A stretch of 38,238 bases of DNA, taken from positions 1-38,238 of the forward strand of contig NZ_QOIO01000055.1 of assembly GCF_003332305.1 (NCBI RefSeq), written 5' to 3'. A program made the translations under genes and the position numbers. How positions within the stretch are numbered: position 1 is the stretch's first letter; every line of letters starts with the position of its first letter. The DNA is from Microvirga aerophila. GTDB taxonomy: Bacteria > Pseudomonadota > Alphaproteobacteria > Rhizobiales > Beijerinckiaceae. Under the pieces are notes generated by a model, which worked only from the letters and a program-made list of their open reading frames with translations, was not told where the DNA came from and did not search any database. Positions 8,789-16,813 of the stretch are shown here, one piece after another.

Positions 8789-9577
8789 TCAGTTGGACCG
8801 AGCCTTGAGGACCTCTGCGACGACCGGGCCGGCGGAGAAGGCGTTGGGCCAACCTGCATAGAAGGCGATCTGCGTGACCACCTCTCCGGCCTGTTCCTGT
8901 GTCAGGCCGTTGTCCAAGGCCCTGTTCAGATGGCCTGCGAGCTGGGCCACCTGCCCATTCGCCATCAGCGACGTGATGGTCACGAGGCTGCGGTCACGCG
9001 GCGATAGGTCGGGGCGCAGCCAGACGTCCCGGAAGAGCGGATCGGTGGTGTACTGGTCGAGGCCCGGTGCAGCGGCTCCGATAAGGCGCTGTACAGCCGC
9101 AACCCGATTTGCCTCCGCCTGCTCGTTGAGCGGCAAGAGCTGCGGTGACGCGGCCGGCAACTGATCCGGTCCAATTTCGCGCTGGGCGAAGATGTCCTTG
9201 GTGACGGCAACGGCCGCCATCGCGTTCGACCAGCCCGAGTAGAAGGCGAGGTGCGTGATGGTCTCGGAGAGTTCGCGCGGTGTCACGCCGCTGTCGAGGG
9301 CAAGGTTGATGTAGTGCGGCAGGTCCAGCGTCTGGTTGCGTGCGATCAGGATGGCCACCGTGACGAGGCTGCGGTCACGCCGGGAGAGCTGCGGACGCTG
9401 CCACAGGCCTGCAACGTCCTCCTTGGCGTATCGGCCGAGGGCCTGGGAGACCGACTGAATGTCGGAAATCGAGAGTGCCGAAGTGTTCTCGAGAGGTGTG
9501 GACATGCGGGTGTTTCCTTGGGCAAGGGCGGGAGCCCCCAACGCGAGGGATACGAGTGTGGCGGCCAGCAACTTCAT
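8789..9577 (-). CDS. Exported protein with two carboxymuconolactone-decarboxylase domains
   Basis: This 262-residue protein starts with a clear signal peptide (MKLLAATLVSLALGAPALAQG) followed by two tandem CMD/AhpD-like repeats. Each repeat has the pattern LSxRDRSLVTxxxLxAxxxxxxLxxHxxxALDxGxTxxExxExxxxxAFYxGWxNA, in the first copy around LSRRDRSLVTVAIL and in the second around LSPRDRSLVTITSL. There is no CxxC pair, so it is not an AhpD-type peroxidase. It more likely acts as a lyase or isomerase on an oxidised organic substrate. The start is supported by AAAGGA nine bases before the ATG. A long open frame continues upstream out of frame through the MFS gene, but that part is not coding. The neighbours (cupin, MFS, alcohol dehydrogenase) form a set often controlled by a LysR protein. 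Confidence 0.88.
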   Translation of the reverse strand: MKLLAATLVSLALGAPALAQGNTRMSTPLENTSALSISDIQSVSQALGRYAKEDVAGLWQRPQLSRRDRSLVTVAILIARNQTLDLPHYINLALDSGVTPRELSETITHLAFYSGWSNAMAAVAVTKDIFAQREIGPDQLPAASPQLLPLNEQAEANRVAAVQRLIGAAAPGLDQYTTDPLFRDVWLRPDLSPRDRSLVTITSLMANGQVAQLAGHLNRALDNGLTQEQAGEVVTQIAFYAGWPNAFSAGPVVAEVLKARSN

Positions 9578-9651
9578 GGACGATGATCCTTTGCATGGTG
9601 ATCGATGGGTGAAGGGGGCCGGCGCGATGGTTGCGGCAGCCGGTGTGGTAC

Positions 9652-10797
9652 TCACGTGCGTGCGGATGATCCCGCACGCTTCGTCACAAACGCCATGAGA
9701 CCCGCAACAGCCAGCATGGCTGCGCTCGCACCGAAGGTGCTCTGATAGCCGCTCGTGTCGAACAGGAGGCCACCAACGGTCGCGCCCAGGGTAATCGCCA
9801 GTTGGATGGCGGCCACCATCAGTCCGCCGCCGGCTTCGGCGTCTTCGGGCAGGGTCCGGGTCAGCCAGGTGTTCCAGGCCACGGGGGCTGGGGTGCCGAT
9901 CAGGCCCCATGCCCCAAGAAGGACTGCCGTTGCGGCAAGCCAGTTGCCAAAGGCGACCAGGGCGATGGCGATCCCTGCCATCGCAAGCGGAATGGCGATC
10001 ATCACGCCATACATCCCATTCTTCAGGAGAGATCCGATGAGGGTGGTCCCGGCGAGGCCAGTGATGCCCAGGAGCAGCAGGATCAGCGACAGGGTCGGAA
10101 CATCGACATGGGTCACCATCTCGAGGAACGGGCGCAGGTAGGTGAACAGCGCGAACTGGCCCATGAAGAACAGCGTGATCGCCACCATGCCGGAGGCCAC
10201 CACGGGCCGGCGGAGCAGCTTGAACACGTCGCCAGAGCCGGTGGGCCGCCCAGCGTGCATGGAGGGCAGCTTTGCCAGCAGCCAGACCAACGCGATGGCT
10301 GCCAGGGGCACCACGCAGAAGAAGGCTCCGCGCCACCCGATGTAGTCCCCGAGGAAGCTGCCCAGCGGCGCCGCGACGATGGAGGACAGTGCCGTCCCGC
10401 CTTGCAGGATCGCCAGGGCGCGCGGCACGCTGTCTGCCGGTACCAGCCGCATGACCGCCGCGGCCGACATCGACCAGAATCCGCCGATGGCGATGCCGAG
10501 CACCGCCCGGCCGAGCATGAGGATCGTGTAGTTCGGCGCAAGGGCCACGACCGTCCCGGAGACGATCAGCGAGAGGGCCAACACGAGCAGGACGGTGCGC
10601 CGATCCCACCGAGACGTCAGGCTCGAGATCGTCAGACTCGTGAGTACGGCGAAGATGCCTGAGACGGAGATCCCCTGGCCGGCTTGGCCTTCGGTCAGGT
10701 GAAGGTCGGCGGCAATCGGGGTCAGCAGGCTGACTGGCATGAACTCTGAGGCAACGAGCACCATGCAGCACAGCGACATGGCGAGGACCGCGCCCAT
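9652..10797 (-). CDS. MFS transporter, AraJ/Bcr-like drug or sugar efflux type
   Basis: The 381-residue membrane protein has about twelve hydrophobic segments. It carries the major facilitator loop signature between helices 2 and 3 (SLTSRWDRRTVLLV) and the helix 4-5 motif (LGRAVLGIAIGGFWSMSAAAVMRLVP). The early stretch ASEFMPVSLLTPIAADL is the hallmark of the AraJ/YdhP/Bcr-like 12-TM exporters, in which helix 1 starts near residue 5. A TGA five codons upstream closes the frame, so the ATG at 10797 or a slightly later codon is the start. It is divergent from the LysR gene at 10950 and probably heads a leftward transcript including the CMD-domain and cupin genes. Efflux of a small organic compound is the likely role. 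Confidence 0.88.
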   Translation of the reverse strand: MGAVLAMSLCCMVLVASEFMPVSLLTPIAADLHLTEGQAGQGISVSGIFAVLTSLTISSLTSRWDRRTVLLVLALSLIVSGTVVALAPNYTILMLGRAVLGIAIGGFWSMSAAAVMRLVPADSVPRALAILQGGTALSSIVAAPLGSFLGDYIGWRGAFFCVVPLAAIALVWLLAKLPSMHAGRPTGSGDVFKLLRRPVVASGMVAITLFFMGQFALFTYLRPFLEMVTHVDVPTLSLILLLLGITGLAGTTLIGSLLKNGMYGVMIAIPLAMAGIAIALVAFGNWLAATAVLLGAWGLIGTPAPVAWNTWLTRTLPEDAEAGGGLMVAAIQLAITLGATVGGLLFDTSGYQSTFGASAAMLAVAGLMAFVTKRAGSSART

Positions 10798-10932
10798 GCC
10801 GGAGAGCGGTCAGGAATTACGTCACACGAAGAAGCGGTTCCAACTGTCATCAATGTCTCTCGATACCGATGGGAGACCGGAAGATAGGCCGTCCTCATTG
10901 GATCGATTAGGTGCTAAGACCTGCATGAACCT

Positions 10933-10947
10933 ATGAGGGGGGCTCAT
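10933..10947. promoter_or_regulatory. Putative LysR-type operator overlapping the LysR ribosome site
   Basis: ATGAGGGGGGCTCAT is an imperfect palindrome (arms ATGAG and CTCAT) with T-N11-A spacing (T10934, A10946). It sits three bases before the LysR start codon and includes the GAGGGG that must serve as its ribosome binding site, so binding here would repress the regulator's own expression. It may also affect the divergent MFS promoter in the 152-base gap. The same box recurs at 11882 and, with one arm changed, at 8236. Confidence 0.6.
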
Positions 10948-10949
10948 GA

Positions 10950-11843
10950 ATGGCGCGCGAGAACATCAATGACCTGATTGCCTTCCTGGCTGTCGCGCGG
11001 GAGCGGAGCTTCACGAAGGCGGCCGCACAGCTCGGCGTCTCCCAATCGGCCCTGAGCCACACTGTGCGCGGCCTTGAGGAGCGGTTGGGCGTGCGACTCC
11101 TCACCCGTACCACCCGCAGTGTGGCGCCCACTCAAGCGGGCGAGCGCCTGCTCCGAACGGCGGGCCCCAGACTGGCCGAGATCGAGGCCGAGCTGGATGG
11201 ATTGAGCGAGTTCCGCGAGAAGCCTGCCGGCACGATCAGGATCACGGCGGGCTACCATGTCACCGATACGATCCTGTGGCCGAAGCTCAGGGCTGTTCTT
11301 GCCGACTACCCTGACATCAAGGTGGAGATCGCCCTCGACGAGAGCTTGGCCAACATCGTCGAGCAACGGTTCGATGCAGGTGTGCGCCTGGGCGAGCAGG
11401 TTGCGAAGGACATGATTGCGGTGCGCATCAGCCCTGATGTCCGTTTTTCGGTGATCGGAGCACCGTCATATTTCGCCAGTAGACCGCGGCCCGAAACCCC
11501 TCAGGACCTTCTCGGCCATACCTGCATCAACCTGCGCCTACCCACCTATGGTGGGCTTTATGCATGGGAATTCGAGCGTGATGGCCAGGAACTGGCCGTC
11601 CGGGTCGACGGCCAACTCGTGTTCAATGGCATCTTCCAGGTCCTCAATGCCGCGGTGGACGGCTTCGGGCTCGCTCACGTCCCGGAGGACATCGCGTTGA
11701 CGCACATCGCCTCCGGCCGCCTCGAGCGAGTCCTTGAGGATTGGTGCCCATCGTGGACGGGGTACCACCTGTACTACCCGAGCCGCCGGCAGTCCTCCGC
11801 AGCCTTCAACCTGGTTGTCGAGGCTCTGCGCCACCGGAGCTGA
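10950..11843 (+). CDS. LysR-family transcriptional regulator
   Basis: This is a 297-residue LysR protein of normal length. The N-terminal winged helix-turn-helix spans about residues 5-65 (FLAVARERSFTKAAAQLGVSQSALSHTVRGLE, then LGVRLLTRTTRSV with the usual wing). A linker and the two-lobed effector-binding domain follow to the end. The pattern is that of the large group that regulates adjacent oxidoreductase or efflux genes. It is transcribed away from the MFS gene and is followed, after 155 bases, by the exported hydrolase gene. The ATGAG-N5-CTCAT box upstream of both, and near the alcohol dehydrogenase, is the best candidate for its binding site. The inducer is unknown. Confidence 0.92.
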   Translation: MARENINDLIAFLAVARERSFTKAAAQLGVSQSALSHTVRGLEERLGVRLLTRTTRSVAPTQAGERLLRTAGPRLAEIEAELDGLSEFREKPAGTIRITAGYHVTDTILWPKLRAVLADYPDIKVEIALDESLANIVEQRFDAGVRLGEQVAKDMIAVRISPDVRFSVIGAPSYFASRPRPETPQDLLGHTCINLRLPTYGGLYAWEFERDGQELAVRVDGQLVFNGIFQVLNAAVDGFGLAHVPEDIALTHIASGRLERVLEDWCPSWTGYHLYYPSRRQSSAAFNLVVEALRHRS

Positions 11844-11881
11844 GACAAGTAGGGCCGATCCTTCAAAATCACGCGAGATTG

Positions 11882-11896
11882 ATGAGCCAGGCTCAT
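11882..11896. promoter_or_regulatory. Putative LysR-type operator before the exported hydrolase
   Basis: ATGAGCCAGGCTCAT is a perfect 15-bp palindrome with a single central base and T-N11-A spacing (T11883, A11895). It lies 102 bases before the hydrolase start and 38 bases after the LysR stop codon. It shares both arms with the box at 10933, which makes it a likely site for the LysR protein encoded just upstream. Confidence 0.6.
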
Positions 11897-11998
11897 AAGG
11901 GTATGCGCCGCAGCTCCGCTAATCCTCTGCCTTCCCGCTTGCTACTGTTTAACCGGAGCCAGGCATCGGCCTGAGCAGGAAAGAGCAGAGATACTGGC

Positions 11999-13105
11999 AT
12001 GAACAAGCAGAACAGTCCTGAGAATAGAGCAGCACAGACCTCCGGCCCGGACCTTGCCCGGCGTGACCTCTTGAAGCTGACCGGCGCTGGCGTCGCCGCG
12101 CTTGGTGTCGGGTCGCTTTCCAATATTCCCAGCCCGAAGGCTCAGGGCATGTCAGCCGGATGGGACAAGGTTTTCCCCCGAAGCGAGAGCGTCGATCACC
12201 AGAAGGTCACCCTCAAGAACCGCTACGGCATCACCCTGTCGGCCGATCTCTACCAGCCGAAGAATCGTGCCGGCAGGAGGCTGGCGGCGCTCGCCATCAG
12301 CGGTCCGTTCGGCGCAGTGAAGGAGCAGTCGTCGGGCCTCTACGCGCAGACCATGGCGGAGCGTGGCTTCATCACGCTGGCTTTCGACCCGTCCTTTACC
12401 GGAGAAAGCGGCGGCGAGCCTCGCAATGTCGCCTCACCGGACATCAATACCGAGGATTTCAGCGCGGCAGTGGATTTTCTCGGCCTGCACCCATCCGTCG
12501 ATCGCGAGCGCATCGGCGTCATTGGTATCTGCGGCTGGGGCGGCATGGCATTGAATGCCGTCGCCGTGGACAAGCGCGTCAAGGCCGTTGCGGCCAGCAC
12601 CATGTATGACATGACGCGTGTCATGTCCCGCGGCTACAACGATAGCGTGACGCTCGAACAGCGCACCCAAACGCTCGAGCAACTCAGCCGTCAGCGGTGG
12701 CAGGATGCGGAAAAGGGAACCCCGGCGCATGGTCCGGTATCCCTCGAACTCAAGGGCGGTGAGCCGCAGTTCGTGGTGGAGTACGCTGACTACTACAAGA
12801 AGCCGCGCGGCTTCCACCCGAGAGCGATCAACTCGAACGCCTCCTGGACGCTCACGACTTCGCTGTCGTTCATGAACATGCCGCTCCTGACCTACATTGC
12901 GGAAATAGCGCCGCGCCCGGTCCTGCTGATCCATGGCGAACAAGCCCACTCGCGTTACTTTAGCGAGACCGCCTACGCGGCTGCGGCGGAGCCGAAGGAA
13001 CTCCTCATCATCCCGGGTGCCAACCACACGGATCTGTACGACCGGGTCGACATGATTCCGTTCGACAAGCTCCAGTCGTTCTTCAATCAGCACCTCTCCG
13101 CGTGA
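11999..13105 (+). CDS. Tat-exported alpha/beta hydrolase
   Basis: This 368-residue hydrolase has an unusual N-terminal stretch (NKQNSPENRAAQ...) leading into a twin-arginine signal, RRDLLKLTGAGVAALGVGSL (about residues 22-41). It is therefore probably folded in the cytoplasm and exported. The hydrolase domain shows the nucleophile elbow GICGWGG, in which cysteine takes the place of serine as in dienelactone hydrolases. The acid-containing strand is followed by RPVLLIHGEQAHS, and the catalytic His lies in PGANHTDLYDR. Length fits the exported alpha/beta hydrolases related to Xaa-Pro peptidase-like or dienelactone hydrolase families. The substrate is unknown. The palindromic LysR box upstream suggests control by the preceding regulator. 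A hairpin follows the stop codon. Confidence 0.87.
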   Translation: MNKQNSPENRAAQTSGPDLARRDLLKLTGAGVAALGVGSLSNIPSPKAQGMSAGWDKVFPRSESVDHQKVTLKNRYGITLSADLYQPKNRAGRRLAALAISGPFGAVKEQSSGLYAQTMAERGFITLAFDPSFTGESGGEPRNVASPDINTEDFSAAVDFLGLHPSVDRERIGVIGICGWGGMALNAVAVDKRVKAVAASTMYDMTRVMSRGYNDSVTLEQRTQTLEQLSRQRWQDAEKGTPAHGPVSLELKGGEPQFVVEYADYYKKPRGFHPRAINSNASWTLTTSLSFMNMPLLTYIAEIAPRPVLLIHGEQAHSRYFSETAYAAAAEPKELLIIPGANHTDLYDRVDMIPFDKLQSFFNQHLSA

Positions 13106-13113
13106 GCAGCGAT

Positions 13114-13145
13114 ATGGAGCCTGGACTATTCGGTGCAGGCTCCAT
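13114..13145 (+). terminator. Hairpin after the exported hydrolase gene
   Basis: A perfect 10-bp stem, ATGGAGCCTG and CAGGCTCCAT, with a 12-base loop lies nine bases after the hydrolase stop codon. It has no T-run after it, so a rho-independent terminator is only likely rather than certain. Confidence 0.45.
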
Positions 13146-13243
13146 CAAGGCGAGGAGACAACCGCACGCTAAGTTATTGCCGGGCGCCACCATAGGGCCT
13201 GTTAGCGTCTGATTTCGCCTCTAGCTATGAAAGGAAGAAGCGA

Positions 13244-13801
13244 ATGAAGAGCACAACCTTGCACACACCCAGGGGCATCCGGGGACTACGACTGCTAGTC
13301 GCTGCGGGCACTGCTGCTGTGGTCGCGCTGGGAACAGTCCTGATTCCGGTGCTACCTGCTGCCGCGCATCACGGGTGGCCCGGCTTCGAAACCGATCGCC
13401 TTGTCTACATCGCGGGAACGGTCTCCTCGGATGGTGTCTGGGGGAACCCGCACTCGCAGTTCGATGTAACCCTGGACAGCAACCTCCCTGCCGACACTCC
13501 CGAACTGGCGATTCCAGAGCAGTTGCAAGATCCCGAGGACAGCATCCGGGTCAAGGCCGCTCTCTCGTACAAGGGCCCCCACAAGGAACTGGAGGTCATC
13601 ATCGCGCCGCCGGCCTGGTCGGGCCAGTGGGGCTTGGGCCGTGCGCTGAAGAGCGGGGAGCGCTTCCGGGCGGTCGGCTACATCAATCGGACGAATGATG
13701 GCCTCTTTCGTCCGGTCGTGTTTTGGTATGGGGATGACGACGTGCCGGTCAACCAAGTGCTGGGCAACACCCTCCCGGTACGAGCGCCGCTGCCGAAGTA
13801 G
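13244..13801 (+). CDS. DUF6152 family exported protein
   Basis: This 185-residue protein has a long Arg-containing N-terminus and a hydrophobic signal segment (LLVAAGTAAVVALGTVLIPVLPAAA), cleaved just before HHGWPGF. The mature start HHGWxxFETDR and the following GTVSSDGVWGNPHSQFDV are what I recognise as DUF6152, a family of small periplasmic proteins of unknown function, often beside membrane proteins of the DUF6644 type. The AHHGW motif with paired histidines could bind metal, but this is not established. GGAAG precedes the ATG. The next gene, 171 bases on, encodes such a membrane protein, so the two probably work together. Confidence 0.8.
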   Translation: MKSTTLHTPRGIRGLRLLVAAGTAAVVALGTVLIPVLPAAAHHGWPGFETDRLVYIAGTVSSDGVWGNPHSQFDVTLDSNLPADTPELAIPEQLQDPEDSIRVKAALSYKGPHKELEVIIAPPAWSGQWGLGRALKSGERFRAVGYINRTNDGLFRPVVFWYGDDDVPVNQVLGNTLPVRAPLPK

Positions 13802-13972
13802 GCTTCCTCGGCCTCTGCGAGCACCATCCCGGCCACCAGGTCAAAGCCGCAGCGCGAGACTCTGGGAATTCGATGTTGTGGGCGGTGTTCGGGGCGTCAT
13901 CGCCGCAGTAAGTGCGGGTGGGACCTCCACCTGCGCCATCGCACCGGGCGGGATTGAACGGAGTATGCTCGA

Positions 13973-14458
13973 TTGCTCAACTCGTTGCTGATGCTGTTGC
14001 AGGGCTCGACGCTCGGCGAGACGGTGCGAAGTGGCCAATACCTCTATCCGGTGCTCGAGGCCATCCACATCCTTGGGATCGCTCTTCTTGTCGGCCCGGC
14101 TTTCACATTCGACCTCCGACTGCTGGGAGTCGGACACCGGGTCGTGTCTGCAATCACAGCCGCGCGCTATCTGCTGCCCGTCTCCCACATCGGCTTCGCC
14201 ATCGCCGTTACCACGGGCATCGCACTGCTCAGTGCGCAGGCCACCGTGGTTGCTGGTGCCGGAGCTGCACCGTGGAAGTTCGGCCTGCTGATCCTCGCTG
14301 GCCTCAACATACCGGTGTTCCACTACGGCGTTTACCGCCGCGTCGATGAGTGGACGGATGCCGCTATGACCCCGGTCGCCGCCCGCGTCGGAGCAGCAGT
14401 GTCACTGATCGCATGGACGGGCGTGATACTCGCCGGTCGGCTCCTCGCCTACACCTGA
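13973..14458 (+). CDS. DUF6644/DUF2214-like membrane protein
   Basis: This 161-residue integral membrane protein has four clear hydrophobic segments (about residues 27-47, 62-85, 95-112 and 135-155). The first region, YLYPVLEAIHILGIALLVGPAFTFDLRLLG, with a histidine inside a helix, is typical of the DUF6644/DUF2214 group. A later GIALLSAQA and PWKFGLLILAGLNIPVFHYGVYR are also typical. The start is a TTG with GGAG nine bases before it; no ATG gives the conserved N-terminus. The pairing with the DUF6152 gene upstream supports the reading. The histidines within helices suggest a haem or metal site, but this is only inference. Confidence 0.75.
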   Translation: MLNSLLMLLQGSTLGETVRSGQYLYPVLEAIHILGIALLVGPAFTFDLRLLGVGHRVVSAITAARYLLPVSHIGFAIAVTTGIALLSAQATVVAGAGAAPWKFGLLILAGLNIPVFHYGVYRRVDEWTDAAMTPVAARVGAAVSLIAWTGVILAGRLLAYT

Positions 14459-14754
14459 TCTCCTGGGCGTCAAGATTCCTTCATCGGGTTCCTCTGCCTC
14501 GCCGCCTGCTCGATTTGCTCGGCTCTAACAGGCCCTCATCGCAATCGACCTGGCCGGCGTTTGCCTTGCTGGCAGATACACTGCACTACCGCGGCTGAAC
14601 CAAAAGCACCCTCAACTGATTGGCGGAAGGGTGAGGGCGTCACGGCACAAGTGATGGCAGAAGTTGACTGAGGCAGTCCTCTGCTCGGCCTCTCCGTAGA
14701 CGCTCAAGTCGAGCTGGAGTACCGGAGCACGATCTTATCGAATGGGCAGGTTAT

Positions 14755-16000
14755 ATGAGCACTGATTGGGACGTCGTCATCATCGGCGGCGGGGCGGCAG
14801 GCATTGCCGCAGCGCGGCGGCTTGCAACCAAGGGCGTTTCCACCTTGCTGCTCGAAGCCTCGCCGCGGATCGGCGGCCGCGCTCACACGGTCAACGTCGC
14901 CAAGCATGCGCTCGATCTCGGTTGCGGCTGGCTCCATTCGGCCGATCGCAATCCTTGGGTCGGCATCGCCGAGGCATCCGGCTTCGTCGTCGAGCGCAGA
15001 AGGGCGGCCTGGAACCAGCAATATCGCGACCTGGGCTTCTCACCCGAGGACCAGGATGCAGCGGACGAGGCCTATTCCGCATGGCATGGACGCTTGATCC
15101 GGGACCCACCGCAAAGCGACTGTGCCGCCGATGCGCTGGAATCCGGTGGGATGTGGAACGGCTATCTTCAGGCGATGAGCGGCTACATCAGCGGCGCTGG
15201 CCTCGAGCGGCTCTCGATCGCCGATTATCTGGCGTACGATACTGCTTCAACAAGGTACAACTGGAGAGTGCCGGCCGGGTACGGCACCCTCATCGCTGCA
15301 AGCCTTCCGCCCAGCGTTGCGCTGCGCCTTGCCACCCCGGTCGAGGGCATCACCCTTGAGGCGGCTGGGGTGAGCATCGCAACGCGAGCCGGCCGCATCA
15401 CCGCTCGGACCGCCATCCTCACCGTCTCGACCGCCGTGATCGTTGGTGGGACCATCGGGTTGCCGTCAGAGCTCGATGAGTGGCGCCATGCGGCCGCCAG
15501 CCTGCCGCTCGGTCGGAACGAGAAGCTGTTCCTGGAGATCGTCGGCGACAGTCCCTTCGAGCCGGAGACCCATGTCATCGGCGACCCGCGCAACCCGTCC
15601 ACGGGCTCCTACTACATCCGACCCTTTGGCCGTCCCGTGATCGAGGGCTTCTTCGGCGGGGAGGGCGCCGAGGTGCTGGCCGAGCACGGACCTGCCGCTG
15701 GCTTCGCCTATGCCATCGAGGAGCTTGCGGCACTGTTCGGTTCACACGTCCGACGCAGCCTCTGGCCGCTGGCCGTCTCGAACTGGAGCCGGATGGATCA
15801 CATCGGGGGAGGCTACAGCTATGCTCTTCCGGGGAAAGGCGCAAGCGCGGGTCACCTTGGCTCGCCCGTTCGGGGGCCGGCTATTCTTCGCCGGCGAGGC
15901 GACCCACCGCTACGACTTTTCAACCGCCCATGGGGCTTATCAGAGCGGAGTGCGGGCTGCCGATGAGGTGATGGCTGCGCTTCGCCTGCCCGCGCCCTAG
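14755..16000 (+). pseudogene. Flavin amine oxidase (FAD-dependent), frameshifted near the C-terminus
   Basis: The gene encodes a flavin monoamine oxidase-type enzyme that would oxidise an amine using FAD. The N-terminus has the dinucleotide motif IIGGGAAGIAAARRL (Gly11, Gly13, Gly16), then LLEASPRIGGRAHT and the GCGWLHS substrate-side segment. The frame is intact to about base 15830 (GGGYSYALPGK). From there the expected C-terminal FAD-binding block, RLFFAGEATHRYDFSTAHGAYQSGVRAADEVM, is found only in the next frame, which ends at 16000. One extra base within GGGGAAAGG at 15831-15839 explains this. Without the shift the protein would be about 414 residues; as written, the first frame ends at 15966 with a wrong tail. 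Either the gene is recently inactivated or the base is a sequencing error in a run. Confidence 0.8.
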
Positions 16001-16032
16001 GTCTAGGGCTTCAGCGGATTGAGAGGACTGGG

Positions 16033-16800
16033 ATGGCTTTCATCTTCATCACCGGCAGCACGGAAGGACTCGGCCGCGCGGCGGCGCAGGCCCTGATCGG
16101 GCAGGGGCACCGGGTCGTTCTCCATGCCCGCTCTCAGCAGCGTGCAGCGGCGCTCGCAGACCTCTCGCCACGCTCGGCCGGCATCGTTCTCGGCGACCTC
16201 CGCAGTGCGGTCGAGACCCGGTCAATTGCTGATCAGGTCAATGCCATTGGCCGGATGGACGCGGTCATCCACAATGCCGGCATCTACACCGTGCCGAGCC
16301 GGTCGCCGACCCCTGAAGGGCATGCGAGCACCCTCGCAGTCAACACGCTCGCCCCGTACATGCTGACGGCTGTGATCGAACGTCCCCGCCGCTTGATCTA
16401 TCTGAGCAGCGGCATGCACCGCAGCGGCACTGGGCCGTTGCATGACATCGATTGGACTGAGCGGCGCTGGGATACAACTCGCGCCTACTCGGAAAGCAAG
16501 CACTACGTCGCGGCACTGGCCCTTGCCGTCGCGCGCCACTGGCCGGACGTGATGAGCCATGCGGTCGATCCGGGCTGGGTTCCGACCCGCATGGGAGGTG
16601 TCGGAGCTCCCGATGATCTTGAGGAGGGCCATCGCACCCAGACCTGGCTCGCCACAAGCGATGATCCCTCGGCCATTGTCAGTGGCGGCTACTGGTATCA
16701 CCGGAAGCGGCAGGCACCAGCCGCACAAGCGACCGACTCTGCCTTCCAGGACCAGCTTATGGCCAGACTTGCGGATTTAACGGGCGTATCGCTGTTCTGA
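16033..16800 (+). CDS. Short-chain dehydrogenase/reductase
   Basis: This is a classical SDR of 255 residues. The cofactor motif TGSTEGLG is at 7-14, the NAG motif at 81-83, the catalytic Ser at 125/126 (YLSSGMH), and the active-site pair Tyr152 and Lys156 in YSESK. Arg33 after the second strand suggests NADP preference. The start has GAGAGG just before it. It begins 32 bases after the amine oxidase and runs in the same direction, so the two were probably co-transcribed; an amine oxidase yields an aldehyde that an SDR could reduce or oxidise. Substrate cannot be assigned. Confidence 0.9.
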   Translation: MAFIFITGSTEGLGRAAAQALIGQGHRVVLHARSQQRAAALADLSPRSAGIVLGDLRSAVETRSIADQVNAIGRMDAVIHNAGIYTVPSRSPTPEGHASTLAVNTLAPYMLTAVIERPRRLIYLSSGMHRSGTGPLHDIDWTERRWDTTRAYSESKHYVAALALAVARHWPDVMSHAVDPGWVPTRMGGVGAPDDLEEGHRTQTWLATSDDPSAIVSGGYWYHRKRQAPAAQATDSAFQDQLMARLADLTGVSLF

Positions 16801-16813
16801 AGCGAAGGTTGGC

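Noticed and set aside
8789..10771. A 660-residue leftward frame joining the CMD-domain protein to upstream sequence
   Set aside because: Only the last 262 residues are protein-like; the front part overlaps the MFS gene out of frame. A signal peptide and ribosome site mark the true start at 9577.
14615..14640. CACCCT and AGGGTG arms before the amine oxidase as a terminator
   Set aside because: Only six bases per arm with a long loop and no T-run; not better than chance in GC-rich DNA.
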